Positions 39,381 to 51,700 of a stretch of 64,000 nt of DNA are shown one piece after another; positions within the stretch are counted from its first letter, which is position 1; every line of letters starts with the position of its first letter. Both the position numbers and the translations under genes were made by a program. Source of the DNA: G965279335 sp965279285 (GTDB lineage: Bacteria > Pseudomonadota > Gammaproteobacteria > DSM-16500); contig OZ257147.1 of NCBI GenBank assembly GCA_965279285.1, forward strand, positions 620,001 to 684,000, read 5' to 3'. A model generated the notes under the pieces. That model was not told the origin of the DNA. It made no database searches and saw only the letters and a program-made list of their open reading frames with translations.

Positions 39381-42300
39381 ATGTTTTCATCATCGCCAAA
39401 AATAAAAGTATCGCTTTCGTCTTTAGCTACGATAAATAAATCAAATACTTCCTCTTTAGGTTTAATCGACAGGCTGCAAACAGCAGCAGAAAACACTTTG
39501 TTATTAGCTCAAGATAAAACAGGAAGCCATCAAGCCTACGAGTGCATTTTACAAATGGCTTTTTATTACCAAGCTGCCTGGGCATTGGCAAAGCGATATC
39601 AATTAGCAGATTATTGCCCTGCGATTATTGAGCAATTAAAAAACCTTGAACAGGTTTTCCCCAAGCTTGCCTTTGAAGTAGCTTCTTCACATGATGAGAA
39701 GCAAGTGATTATTCAAGATTTTCAACTGCATTATCAAAATAATAATCCGCATAAAAAAGAATTGACGGCAATCCGCGATTTTGCCAAAAAACAATTGAAA
39801 AGTTATCAAGAACAATATAATAATTCAGATTTAAAAATGATGACGAGTGGCGCTGCTCCAAAATCTGTGTCCATGCAAGCAATTTACAGTGATATCAGTC
39901 AAAAAATTAGAACATTATTTACTGCGATTATTTCCGAAAGTATTTTGCAGTATCAACAACTCACCAGTGTTTATCCACCATGCGCTTATAGTTTTTTTGC
40001 TTTAGGATCTTTGGCAAGAGAAGAAATCACGCCGTATTCAGATATAGAGTTTGGAGTTTTAATCGAAGATAAATTAGATAGCAGTATTAATAATAAAAAC
40101 AAAATTTATTTTCGTAATCTTTGTCGCTTAATTAATTTTAAACTATTAGCATTAGCTGAAACACCAGCAAATTTTATCAATAAAGAGTTCGGAGAAAAAA
40201 TTAATGATTTATTGGGAGCAGAGAAACATGCTCTTATTCCAAATGGGTTTTGTTTTGATGCCTTTGTAGCAGGTGGGTATAAAAATCCTTTGGGTAAACG
40301 TGATGAGAAAGGTGAATTAATTTTTGAATTAATTGGCACGCCAAGTGAATTGGCTGATTTTCAAGATGAAAAACATTATACTGAAAAAGGAAAGCTGGTC
40401 AGTGAACCGCTATTACCAGGTTCCTTAACGCAAGCACGTTTAATTATTAGCAATCAAACAAATGAACAACTATTAAAACAATATCACCAAAAAGTATCTG
40501 CTTATCTCAACCAACCCGCGAAACAATTATGGGGAAAGTCGCTTGATTTATCGCTAAATTTAACACTTTATCAAGCGCGCGCATTGGAATTATTGGTCGC
40601 AGATATTGGTCGTTTTCGACCGAAATTAGGCAAACAAGAAGAAGATGGTCGTTCGTTTGCTGCTAAACATGATTTATATCGGTTACCGAATATGATGTTT
40701 GATCAATTGGCCTTGTATTTTAATTTAACCCAAACCAATTTATGGGAACAGTTAAATGCCTTAGCCCATAGTACAACAGCGGCACGTCCGGCTTTATTTA
40801 ATGCCACAGCCACTAAAAATCTAAATCGTGCGATTGACCAAGTAACAGAATATCGTCTAGCAACATATTTAGCTTTAGAAGAGCAAGCCGAAAGTGTTGA
40901 GTTGACGGATGATTCAGAAAAAGCCATGACAGTATCTACTACGTCTAATTCAAATGATTTAACTCAAAAAGTTTTTTATTTACCAAAAGAGCCTGTATTC
41001 GATTTATATCGCACCTTAATTCCATTTTGGCATGCCATGCGTGGGTTTCGTGACAGTAAAGGACAAGATATTAATGGGTTTAACAATCCGGTATTTGGTG
41101 ATTTTTATACTAAAGCACTGTGGATTGAAGCAAATATGCAGTTATTGTTACAAGGCCATCCGCAGGTATTAGCATTATTACAACCGACAATTAAAACAAT
41201 TATTGCTGATGAAAAAGCAGATAAACATTCTCAAGCCTTCACTTTATATATCGCAGGCCAAGCATATTTAGAAAGCAATGCTGCGCTAGAAGAAGCAAAA
41301 AATTGTTTAGCCCGTGCACTTGCTATTTTCCAAACTGATAACAATAAAATCTGCAGTGCTGAAATAATAAATTGTTATCTGGGAATTGCTTGGATCAATT
41401 GGCTGCAACAAAATTCAGAATCCGCAAAGTCACATCATGCTAACGGTCTACAATTAGTCCAAACCCAATTTGGTGAGCGTCATCCTTATTATGCTGAATA
41501 CCAATATCTTGCTTCTTATCTACAACAAAAACCAGGCCAATTACCCAATTTAAAATTACCAGAACGCATCGGCAATTGGCATATCCCGCCAGACAATAAA
41601 CATTTTATTGGTCGTACTGAAACCCTCAAAAAATTAACCGCGCATTTTAAGCCAGCACAAGCAGGTATGAAGTTATGTTTTTTAAGTACGATTTCGGGTT
41701 TAGGCGGTATTGGTAAAACGCAAGTCGCCTTGAAATTTCTCCATCATTCAGGTCATGATTATGCCTTGCGCTTATGGTTTCGTGCTGAACAAGAGAACAC
41801 ACTGTTACAAGATTATATTGAGTTAGCAGAACGTTTTCGTTTAATGGCGATGGGCGAAAAATTATCGAAAAATGAAATCATTGCCAGAGTGAAAAAACAT
41901 TTAGAAAATAATCCAGATTGGTTAGCAGTGTACGATAATGCTATAGATTATGCGTCCATTAAATCATTTTTACCAACACGCGGTGGTCATGTGGTGATTA
42001 CTACTCGTCGTTCTAAAGAGAGCTTAGCAAAAGAACTACAAGATCAAAAAAGTATTGATGCAACCACATTAGAAATTGATAAATTTACCCTTGATGAAGC
42101 ACTGCAATATTTAAAAGAAATGACTGAGCGCAGTGGAGTTCAAGAAGAACAAGCCATGCGAGAATTGGCAAAAGAGTTGGATTATTTACCTTTAGCTTTG
42201 GCACAAGCTGCCGCTTATATTAAACGCCGTGGTATCACTACTCAAGATTATCGAGAACGTTATAAAACCAGCCAGCAGTATTTACTCAAAGATAAATTAT

Positions 42301-45300
42301 TACCAGCGGATAGTCACAGCCTTCCCGTTGCAACTACTTGGGAAGTTACCTTACAAGCGATTCAAGAGGAAGAACAAAAGGCAGGAGAACCACCATTAGC
42401 ACTTGCAGTATTGCAAGCCATGAGTTATTTGTATGCAGATCAAATTCCGCAAAATTTATTAGCGCAATGGTTTAAAGTTACGCGCTTAATTTCTGAGAAA
42501 GAGATACAAAATGAATTAAAGAGAGTGTTAGATTGTTTAGCTGCGTACTCGATGATTCAAAAAAATGATTCGAGCAATAAAATTGAGAATACTGTTAGTA
42601 TTCATCGTTTAGTGCAAGAAGTGATTCGTAATCGCAGTTTACAACAACAAGTGCCATCAAATGTACAATTAAGACCTGTTTCTAAACGAGTAGCTGCTAG
42701 TGACAATAAAAATGATAGCAAAATAGCGGTGTTGTCTCAACCAAGAAGCGAAGAAGAAAAGAAAAAAGAGCAAGACAAAGGAATTGCTTTAGATAAAGCT
42801 CTTCATCTTAAACAACAAAGTAAAATAATTTACCAGCAAGGCAAGCAAAATGATTTTAAATCAGCTGAACAATCATTATATAAAGCAATCGAAATTTATC
42901 AACAATACAGAGACAGTTATGCTGCTGAGCTATGCGATGCATTTTTAGATTTGGCTTTATTACTATACGTACAAGGTACACAGCAGAGTAAAAAAGCAGC
43001 ACAGAAATGTTTAGCCGATGCAAAACAATTTTTAGTTAAATCTTATGGTAAAGCAGATGCCAAACAAAGCCGCTGTAAAGCTGTCGAATGGTATCTTGAT
43101 GCTAAACGTGATAACAGCATCTTTGCAGTAAAAACCTATGCCAGTTTTGATACCTGGCAATTACCCGCCAATAATGATGAATTCTTTGTTGGTCGTGAAT
43201 CCCTTGTTGAAAAACTTAATCAACACTGCAAACCGGAAAGTGCGTATCAAATGTTAGTACTCAGCGCCGTTTCAGGTTTAGGTGGTGTTGGTAAAACGCA
43301 ACTTGCTATTTATTATCTTTATCATGCAAAGCATCAATATAATCTGCGTGCTTGGTTCCACGCGGAAAATGCTACTTTATTACTTGCGGATTATCGAAAT
43401 TTTGCAAAAGAGTTTAATTTAATTGCAGTCGATGAGAAAACACCAAAAGAAGAGATTATTGCTGCTGTGAAACGTTATTTAGAGCGCCATCCAGATTGGT
43501 TGGCTATTTATGATAATGCAGGTTCTAGAGATGAAATACGAGAATTCTTACCAACAAAAGGTGGTCATTTAATCGTTACCACTCGCCGCCAAGAATATGA
43601 TGATGTAGGAATTAAAGTGGCAGTAGATGTTTTTACTGAACAAGAAGCGATTGCTTATTTAAAAAAACTGACGGGTATCAATAACCAAGAGAAAGAGATG
43701 GTAGAGCTAGCTAAAACCTTAGGATGCTTACCTTTGGCGCTTGGCCAAGCAGGTATGTATATCAAGGAACAAATGAAAAAACAAAGCTTCACCATTCAAG
43801 ATTACCTTCATAGTTTTAAGCAAAGTGCTGCGAAATTATTAGAAGCACAACAATTAACTTTGGATGATAGAAGTGAAACTATCGCAACGACTTGGAATAT
43901 CAGCTTAAAAGCAATTGAACAAAAGGAAGAAACGAACGGTGAGCCGCATTTAAGTCTTCCGGTATTGCAAGCTATGGCTCATTTGCATGCAGAAGATATC
44001 CCAAGAAATATTTTAGAGGAATGGTTGCAGGAACAAAAATTAGTGGCCGATTCAAGGTCAGCACAATTAGCGCTTGATAAGGTAATTGGACATTTATCGG
44101 ATTACTCTTTAATTCATGTGGATAGCAATCGTAAAATGGTAAGTATTCATCGGTTGGTACAGCAAGTAATTAAACAGAAAAACACTTTAACACCCCATAT
44201 TCTTTACACACTAAACCTAGATGGAGGTATTCAACATACTAAACAGGAAGAATTTTTATTAAAAAGCTTAGTGATTGCTTTGTCAAAAGAGTTTAATGTT
44301 GATCTGCATGATGCAGATCCAATTATATTTAGTAGACAATTGGTTTTGCACGTATTATTTTTTATTGAGCAAATGGAAAATATAAATAAGCTTGAGTGGT
44401 GTTTGGTTTTGTTGGAAAAAATAATAAATTATTATTTAAACTATAAACAAAATATTACTGACATTGATGTTGTTTCATTTTGTAAAAAAATGCTACGTAT
44501 AAGAGGGGTCTTTTTTGAAAAAAATGACTTAATCGTTGTTAAAATTTTTAATCAAATAGGCGAAGCTTATTATTATAAAGGCGATTACAAAGAAGCGATG
44601 AGTTACTTTGATAAAGCATTAAAAGTTTTAGGGCGATGTGATTTAAAAAATAACGAAGTACAGTTAGAGTTGGCAAACATATTAAATCTTCAGGGAGATG
44701 TGTATGGGAAAGAAGCAAATTATCGTGACGCGGAACGTCTGCAAAGACGGGCTTTAGAGACGGCAGAGGTAATTGATAAAAATAGCGCATTAACAGCAGA
44801 GATCTGGCATTCTTTAGGTAATTCTCTTTATTTTTTAGAGAAATATGATGAGGCTGCCAAGTCTTTTGAACAATCACTTCTGATTAGAAAGGTTGCTTAT
44901 AAAACTGACAATACAAATAATCCTAAGATAGCAAGAACTTTACATATGCAAGGTTTGGTGAAGTTCAAACAAGCATTAAAAAATCCTAAAGAATCTAGAT
45001 CTGAAGCGCTGAAAGAAGCGAAATTATTGGTTGATAGAGCTTTGCAGATAGAAAGATATTTTCATGGTGATTCTCCGCATGCAGATGTAGCTAAGGCTTT
45101 GCGTACGCTTTCAGAAATATTTTTAGCTACTGAGGATTATAAAAATGCACAGCAACATTGTGAGCAAGCGTTATATATCCAACAAAAGCTTTATCCTGAA
45201 AATAACCATCCTCAAATTGCAAGAACTCTGGTTTTTTTAGGTAAAATTTATAAAGAGGGAGGGCAAATAGAGCTGGCGAAAGAGAAATTTAGCATGGCAT

Positions 45301-45557
45301 ACAAAATATTTTTAATTAAACTTTCACCACAACATCCTGATGCAATTAATTGCAAGACTTTTTTAGATGGTGATAATAAATTAAGTCTAGCTGCCTTAAC
45401 TGTTGGCGTTTCTGCTGTTTTCTCACCTGCGGCAACAGTAGTAACACTAGCGAATGCGCAAGCGTTAAATTCTGCATCAGCGACTGGTTCTGACAATAAA
45501 GATGCGAAGGTTGATGCAAAAGTGGATGGGGATAAAAAATCTGCAGTACGTCGATAG
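39381..45557 (+). CDS. Giant NTase / double NB-ARC / TPR protein (array gene 3)
   Basis: A 2058-residue paralog starting behind AGGAGAATTTAAAA, 46 bp after array gene 2. NTase motif (ALGSLAREEITPYSDIEFG) at 207; NB-ARC 1 P-loop GLGGIGKTQ at 773; NB-ARC 2 P-loop GLGGVGKTQ at 1299; TPRs about 1717-1989, fewer than in the other members. Two differences stand out. About 25-40 N-terminal residues (the KSPEY...INYLGPD block) are missing, and the repeat-encoded VGTLRFAHPTN insert is absent, with ADEKADKHSQAF in its place. The tail is Ser/Ala-rich and ends DNKDAKVDAKVDGDKKSAVRR-like sequence shared with array gene 4, not the UIM end. Nucleotide identity to genes 1, 4 and 5 is high through both NB-ARC units. 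Confidence 0.85.
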   Translation: MFSSSPKIKVSLSSLATINKSNTSSLGLIDRLQTAAENTLLLAQDKTGSHQAYECILQMAFYYQAAWALAKRYQLADYCPAIIEQLKNLEQVFPKLAFEVASSHDEKQVIIQDFQLHYQNNNPHKKELTAIRDFAKKQLKSYQEQYNNSDLKMMTSGAAPKSVSMQAIYSDISQKIRTLFTAIISESILQYQQLTSVYPPCAYSFFALGSLAREEITPYSDIEFGVLIEDKLDSSINNKNKIYFRNLCRLINFKLLALAETPANFINKEFGEKINDLLGAEKHALIPNGFCFDAFVAGGYKNPLGKRDEKGELIFELIGTPSELADFQDEKHYTEKGKLVSEPLLPGSLTQARLIISNQTNEQLLKQYHQKVSAYLNQPAKQLWGKSLDLSLNLTLYQARALELLVADIGRFRPKLGKQEEDGRSFAAKHDLYRLPNMMFDQLALYFNLTQTNLWEQLNALAHSTTAARPALFNATATKNLNRAIDQVTEYRLATYLALEEQAESVELTDDSEKAMTVSTTSNSNDLTQKVFYLPKEPVFDLYRTLIPFWHAMRGFRDSKGQDINGFNNPVFGDFYTKALWIEANMQLLLQGHPQVLALLQPTIKTIIADEKADKHSQAFTLYIAGQAYLESNAALEEAKNCLARALAIFQTDNNKICSAEIINCYLGIAWINWLQQNSESAKSHHANGLQLVQTQFGERHPYYAEYQYLASYLQQKPGQLPNLKLPERIGNWHIPPDNKHFIGRTETLKKLTAHFKPAQAGMKLCFLSTISGLGGIGKTQVALKFLHHSGHDYALRLWFRAEQENTLLQDYIELAERFRLMAMGEKLSKNEIIARVKKHLENNPDWLAVYDNAIDYASIKSFLPTRGGHVVITTRRSKESLAKELQDQKSIDATTLEIDKFTLDEALQYLKEMTERSGVQEEQAMRELAKELDYLPLALAQAAAYIKRRGITTQDYRERYKTSQQYLLKDKLLPADSHSLPVATTWEVTLQAIQEEEQKAGEPPLALAVLQAMSYLYADQIPQNLLAQWFKVTRLISEKEIQNELKRVLDCLAAYSMIQKNDSSNKIENTVSIHRLVQEVIRNRSLQQQVPSNVQLRPVSKRVAASDNKNDSKIAVLSQPRSEEEKKKEQDKGIALDKALHLKQQSKIIYQQGKQNDFKSAEQSLYKAIEIYQQYRDSYAAELCDAFLDLALLLYVQGTQQSKKAAQKCLADAKQFLVKSYGKADAKQSRCKAVEWYLDAKRDNSIFAVKTYASFDTWQLPANNDEFFVGRESLVEKLNQHCKPESAYQMLVLSAVSGLGGVGKTQLAIYYLYHAKHQYNLRAWFHAENATLLLADYRNFAKEFNLIAVDEKTPKEEIIAAVKRYLERHPDWLAIYDNAGSRDEIREFLPTKGGHLIVTTRRQEYDDVGIKVAVDVFTEQEAIAYLKKLTGINNQEKEMVELAKTLGCLPLALGQAGMYIKEQMKKQSFTIQDYLHSFKQSAAKLLEAQQLTLDDRSETIATTWNISLKAIEQKEETNGEPHLSLPVLQAMAHLHAEDIPRNILEEWLQEQKLVADSRSAQLALDKVIGHLSDYSLIHVDSNRKMVSIHRLVQQVIKQKNTLTPHILYTLNLDGGIQHTKQEEFLLKSLVIALSKEFNVDLHDADPIIFSRQLVLHVLFFIEQMENINKLEWCLVLLEKIINYYLNYKQNITDIDVVSFCKKMLRIRGVFFEKNDLIVVKIFNQIGEAYYYKGDYKEAMSYFDKALKVLGRCDLKNNEVQLELANILNLQGDVYGKEANYRDAERLQRRALETAEVIDKNSALTAEIWHSLGNSLYFLEKYDEAAKSFEQSLLIRKVAYKTDNTNNPKIARTLHMQGLVKFKQALKNPKESRSEALKEAKLLVDRALQIERYFHGDSPHADVAKALRTLSEIFLATEDYKNAQQHCEQALYIQQKLYPENNHPQIARTLVFLGKIYKEGGQIELAKEKFSMAYKIFLIKLSPQHPDAINCKTFLDGDNKLSLAALTVGVSAVFSPAATVVTLANAQALNSASATGSDNKDAKVDAKVDGDKKSAVRR

Positions 45558-45611
45558 TGCCAGTAATGTCAAGTGGCTATTGTTGCATTATTAGCTAAGA
45601 AGTGGGATAGT

Positions 45612-45671
45612 AAAACAGCGCTTTATTTGATTTTGCATTAAATATAAAAATAGTATAAAGCACGCTGTTTT
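45612..45671. other. Intergenic hairpin, partly deleted in its second copy
   Basis: AAAACAGCG (45612-45620) pairs with CGCTGTTTT (45663-45671), and CTTTAT pairs with ATAAAG just inside. The copy of this gap in front of array gene 5 (from about 54830) has lost roughly 30 bp, including most of the right arm. It may attenuate read-through between array genes 3 and 4. Confidence 0.5.
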
Positions 45672-45717
45672 CAATCAGGATTAAGTTTGATCATTACATT
45701 TTCTGCTAGGAGGAAGT

Positions 45718-48700
45718 ATGCAAAGGAGTCCATCAACTTTAACTATAGAGAGTCGACCAATCAAATCGCCAGAGTATTTTCGATTCCGCGAACAACTGAA
45801 AACAGCCACTGAGCTACAGCAAGATGTTCCGCTCGATATAGTCATAAATTACTTAGGCCCCGATTTAGGTTTAATCGACAGGCTGCAAAGAGCAGCAGAA
45901 AACACTTTGTTATTAGCTCAAGATAAAACAGGAAGTCATCAAGCCTACGAGTGCATTTTACAAATGGCTTTTTATTACCAAGCTGCCTGGGCATTGGCAA
46001 AGCGATATCAATTAGCAAATTATTACCCTGCGATTGTTGAGCAATTAAAAAACCTTGAACAGGTTTTCCCCAAGCTTGCCTTTGAAGTAGTTTCTTTGCA
46101 TGATGAAAAGCAAATGATTATTCGAGATTTTCAACTGCATTATCAAAATAATAATCAGCATAAAAAAACATTACTAGCAATTCGCGATTTTGCCAAAAAA
46201 CAATTAAAAATTTATCAAGAGCAATCTAATAATTCAGATTTGAAAATGATGACGAGTGGCGCTGCTCCAAAACCTGTGTCGATGCAGGCAATTTACAGCA
46301 ATATCAGTCAAAAGATTAGAACATTATTTACCGCGATTATTTCCGAAAGTATTGTCCAGTATCAAAAACTTACCGGCGTTTATTCGCCATGTGCTTATAG
46401 TTTTATTGCCTTAGGGTCTTTAGCAAGAGAAGAGATCACGCCGTATTCAGATATAGAATTTGGAATTTTAATCGAAGATAAATTAAATGACAGTATTAAT
46501 AATAAAAACAAAGTTTATTTCCGTAATCTTTGTCGCTTAATCAATTTTAAATTATTAGCATTAGCTGAAACACCAGCAAATTTTATCAGCAAAGAGTTTG
46601 GAGAAAAAGTTGGAGCATTGTTGGGAGCAGAAAAACATGCTCTTATTCCGAAAGGGTTTTGTTTTGATGCATTTATAGCAGGTGGATATAAAAATCCTTT
46701 AGGTAAACGTGATGAGAAAGGCGAATTAATTTTTGAATTGATTGGCACACCAAGTGAATTAGCCGATTATCAAGATGAAAAACACTATGGTGAAAAGGGA
46801 AAATTAGTCAGTGAATTATTGTTGCCGGGTTCCTTAACGCAAGCACGTTTAATTATTAGCAGTCAAACAAATGAACAACTATTAAAACAATATGAGCAAA
46901 AGGTATCTGCTTATCTCAACCAACGCGCTAAACAATTATGGGGAAAACCGCTTGATTCATCGCTGAATTTAACGCTCTATCAAGCGCGTGCGTTGGAATT
47001 ATTAGTCGCAGACATCGGCCGTTTTCGCCCAAAATTAGGTAAGCAAGAAGAAGGTGGTCGTTCATTTGCTGCTAAACATGATTTATATCGTTTACCGAAT
47101 ATGATGTTTGATCAATTGGCCTTGTATTTTAACTTAACGGAAACCAATTTATGGGAACAGTTAAATGCCTTAGCCAGTAGTACAACAGCGGCACGTCCGG
47201 CTTTATTCAATGCAGCAGCAACCAAGAATTTAGCGCGCGCGATTGATCGCGTGACAGAAAATCGCTTAGCAGCGTATTTAGCGTTAGAAGAACAAGCCGA
47301 AAATGCTGAACTCACCGATGATCCTGAAAAAGCACTGACGGGTTCTCTCCAGCAAAAAGTTTTTTATTTACCCAAAGAAGCCGTGTTTGATCTGTATCGT
47401 ACGCTAATTCCATTTTGGTATGCTATGCGATCATTTCGTGACAGCAAAGGACAAGATATTAATGTGTTTAATCATCCAGTATTTGGTAATTTTTATACTA
47501 AAGCGCCATGGGTTGAAGCAAATATGCAATTATTGTTGCAAGGCCATCCGCAAGCATTAGAATTATTACTGCCTGAGCTCAAAAAAATATTAGCATCGCC
47601 ATCTGTGACAATTAATGTTGATGAAAAGAATCCGGTGGGCACGCTTCGCTTTGCCCACCCTACAAATGCTCCTGAAAAATCTCTTGTAGGGTGGACAAAG
47701 GAGCATAGCGACGTGTCCACCATGCGTGATTCAAAAGTAGAACAAGCTTTAATATTCTACATGGCAGGACAAGCGTATTTAGAAAGTAATTCAGCATTAA
47801 CAGAAGTACAAGATTATTTAACACGTGCCTTAACTCTTTTCCAAAATAACAATAAAATACTTTATTCAGCTGAGATTTTACATTGCTATCTAGGGTTGTC
47901 ATGGGGCAGTTGGCTACAACAAAATTCAGCATCAGCGAAGTCACATCATGCTAAAGCCTTACAACTCATACAAACGCAATTTGGTAAAGGTCATCCTTAC
48001 TATGCTGAATGTAAAAAACTTGATTCTTATCTACAACAAAAGCCGGGCCAAATACCTAATTTAAAATTACCAGAACGCATTGGTAATTGGCATATTCCAC
48101 CCGACAACCAGCATTTTGTTGGACGTACCGAAACCCTCAAAAAATTAACTGCCCATTTTAAACCAGCGCAAGCGGGTATGAAGATATGTTTTTTAAGCAC
48201 GATTTCCGGTTTAGGCGGTATTGGTAAAACGCAAGTCGCCTTGAAATTTCTCCATCATTCCGGACATGATTATGCCTTGCGTTTATGGTTTCGTGCGGAA
48301 CAAGAGCACACTTTATTGCAAGATTATATCGAATTGGCAGAACGCTTTCGCTTAATGGCGATGGGCGAAAGACTATCCAAAGAGGAAGTGATTGAACGCG
48401 TAAAAAAATATTTAGAGAATAATCCTGATTGGTTAGCTGTGTACGATAACGCTACGAATTACGTATCGATCAAACAATTTCTTCCAACACGCGGTGGACA
48501 TGTGGTGATTACCACAAGATATTCTAAAGAAACGTTAAACAACGAATTAAAAAATGAAAAAGCCATTAATGCTCTAACGTTAGAAATAGACAAGTTCATA
48601 CCAGAAGAAGCGTTGCAATATTTAAAAGAAATGACAGAGCGTAGTGGCGTTGAAGAAGAACAAGCAATGCACGCATTGGCCAAAGAGCTAGATTACTTAC

Positions 48701-51700
48701 CGTTAGCACTGGCACAAGCAGCGGCTTATATTAAGCGCGGTGGTATCACGATCCAAGATTATCGTGAGCGTTACAAAACCAGCCAGCAATATTTATTAAA
48801 AAATAAATTACTGCCTGCGGATAGTCACAGCCTTCCCGTTGCGACAACATGGGAGACTACTTTACGAGCCATTCAAGAAGAAGAACAAAATGCAGGAGAA
48901 TCGCCGTTGGCACTCGCGGTGTTGCAAGCCATGAGTTATGTTTATGCGGATCAAATTCCCCAAAGTTTATTAGCTCAATGGCTTAAGGTCACGCATTTAG
49001 TTACCGAAAAAGATATGCAAAGCCAATTAAAAAAAGTGTTGGACCGTTTGGCGACGTACTCGATGATTCAAAAAAATGATTCAAAAAATGAAATTGAGAA
49101 TACCGTTAGTATCCATCGCTTAGTGCAAGAGGTTATAAGAAGTAGAGGTTTACAACAACAAGTATCAGGAAATTTAAAGTTAAAATTCGATGAGAAAACA
49201 GCAGAGGCAAAAATAAATTCTGATGCTAAATCAGCAGTTATTAATTACAATAAGGTAGATAACAAAATAGCAATACCTCAACCTAAATCAAAAAGTGAAG
49301 AAGAAAAGAAAAAAGAGCAAGAAAAAGAAGTTGCTTTAGATCAGGCTTTTCATCTAAAACAACAAAGTAAACGTATTTATCAGCAAAGCGAACAAAACAT
49401 ACCAAGTAAACCAATTGATTTTAAAATAGCTGAGGATGCCTTACGAAGATCGATCGCTATTTACCAACAATACAAAGATAGTTATGCCGGCGAATTATGC
49501 GATACATTCTTAGATTTGGCTTTATTATTACACGCACAAGGTACAAACCAGAGTCAACAAGCAGCACAGAAATGTTTAGCCGATGCAAAACAATCTTTAG
49601 TCAGATCTTATGGTAAAGCGGATGCCAAGCAAAGCCGCTGTAAAACTGTCGAATGGTATCTTGATGCTAAACGTGATAACAGCATTTTTGCAGTAAAAAC
49701 TTATGCCAGTTTTGATACTTGGCAATTACCGCCTAACAATAATGAATTCTTTGTCGGCCGTGAATCGCTGATCGAAAAGCTCAACCAGCATTGCAAACCT
49801 AATCAAGCTTATCAGATGTTAGTGCTTAGTGCGGTTTCTGGTTTAGGTGGCGTCGGTAAAACGCAATTAGCAATTTATTACCTCTATCATGCCAAACATC
49901 AATATAATTTGCGCGTGTGGTTCCGTGCAGAAAATGCTAGCCTATTACTTTCTGATTATCGCAGCTTTGCCAAAGAGTTTGATTTAATTCCAGTTGACGA
50001 GAAAACACCAAAAGAAGAAATTATTGGATCAGTCAAACGTTATTTAGAACGCCATCCTGATTGGTTGGCAGTATATGATAATGCAGGATCACGTGATGAG
50101 ATAAGAGAGTTTCTTCCTACCAAAGGTGGCCATTTAATCGTAACCACTCGTCGGCAAGAATATGACGACGTGGGAATTAAAGTAGCAGTCGATGTATTTA
50201 CTGAACAAGAAGCGGTTGCTTATCTCAAAAAACTAACTGGTATAACTAATCAAGAAAAAGAAATGGCAGAACTTGCTAAAACTTTAGGTTATTTACCATT
50301 AGCTATTGGGCAAGCCGGTGCTTATATTAAAAAACAAAAAATGACTGTGCAGCAATATTTAAATAATTTCAAACAAAGCGCTGTGAAACTATTAGAAGCA
50401 CAGCAGTTAGCGCTAGACAATAGAAGTGAAACCGTAGCAACCACTTGGAATATTAGTTTAAAAGCGATTGAACAAGATGAAGAAAAAAATAACGAACCAC
50501 ATTTAAGTCTTCCGGTATTACAAGCGATGGCGCATTTGGATCCCGAAGATATTCCAAGGGATATTTTAGAAAAGTGGTTGCGGGATCAAAAGTTAGTTGT
50601 TGATACAGATTTTGCTAGATTAGCGCTTGATAAAGTAATTGGGCGTTTATTAGATTATTCGTTAATCTATGTAAATATTGATAATAAAACAGTTAGTATC
50701 CATCGTTTAGTACAGGAAGTTATCCGGATGGGTATTCTATCAGCGATAAGTAAGCCTGCAGAGGTGTTAATAATTCATAAAGATAGGGTGATTTTAGCTG
50801 AAAATCATATATCAATAATAAAATTTTTAGATGGACTGGCCACTAGTTTATCGAATAATTTTGTCAAAAGCACTCAGGCAATTGAAGATGAAAGACGTAA
50901 AAAAACTTTATTTCCTCATGCAGAGACTTTAATTCAACATTATGATCAACAAAAACTATTAAATGCTCCTCCTTCTTTTCTTTTATCAGTATTGTTGTCA
51001 TATGTTGCTCAAGTTTTAAGTGAGCAATTAGGAAATGCATCTCGGGCTCAAGGGTATCAGGAACGTGCTTTGAAAATTAGTGAGCAGCATCATGGCCCTA
51101 GCCATTGGAAACTTGCCGCACCTTTGCTTAATTTGGCTATTAACCATGGTGAGTTAGGTAAAGAACAAGAAAAACGATTGTTATTAGAACGTGCCTCAGA
51201 AATCCTTGAAGGACATCAAGGAAAATATCCTCCAGAACTAATAAATACAATAACAATGTCATTAGCAAATTCGTATGGTGCTTTGGGTGATACAAAAAAA
51301 AGAAAATTTTTATTAGAAATACTTTTGGAAATTTTTGAAGCCCAATATGGTGTTTCACATTTAGCTATAGTTAACCTACTGACTAACCTTGCTGATGTTT
51401 ATGGTGAGTTTGGTCGTGTTGATGACGCAAAATGCTTATTGGAGCGCGCTTTAAAAATCCTTAAACAACATTACGGCGCTAATCATTGGCGAGTAGCAAA
51501 GCTATTAGGTTCTCTTGCAACTGCCTATGGTGAATTAGGTGACATGCAAACCAAGAAACAATTAATTGAGAGCGCTATAGCTATCCTTAAGCAACAATAT
51601 GGGGTGGACCATTGGGAAGTTGCTAATTTACAAGGAATGCTTGGCGATGTTTACTATAATTTGGGCAATACAAAAGTTGCAATAGCTTTACTTGAAAATT

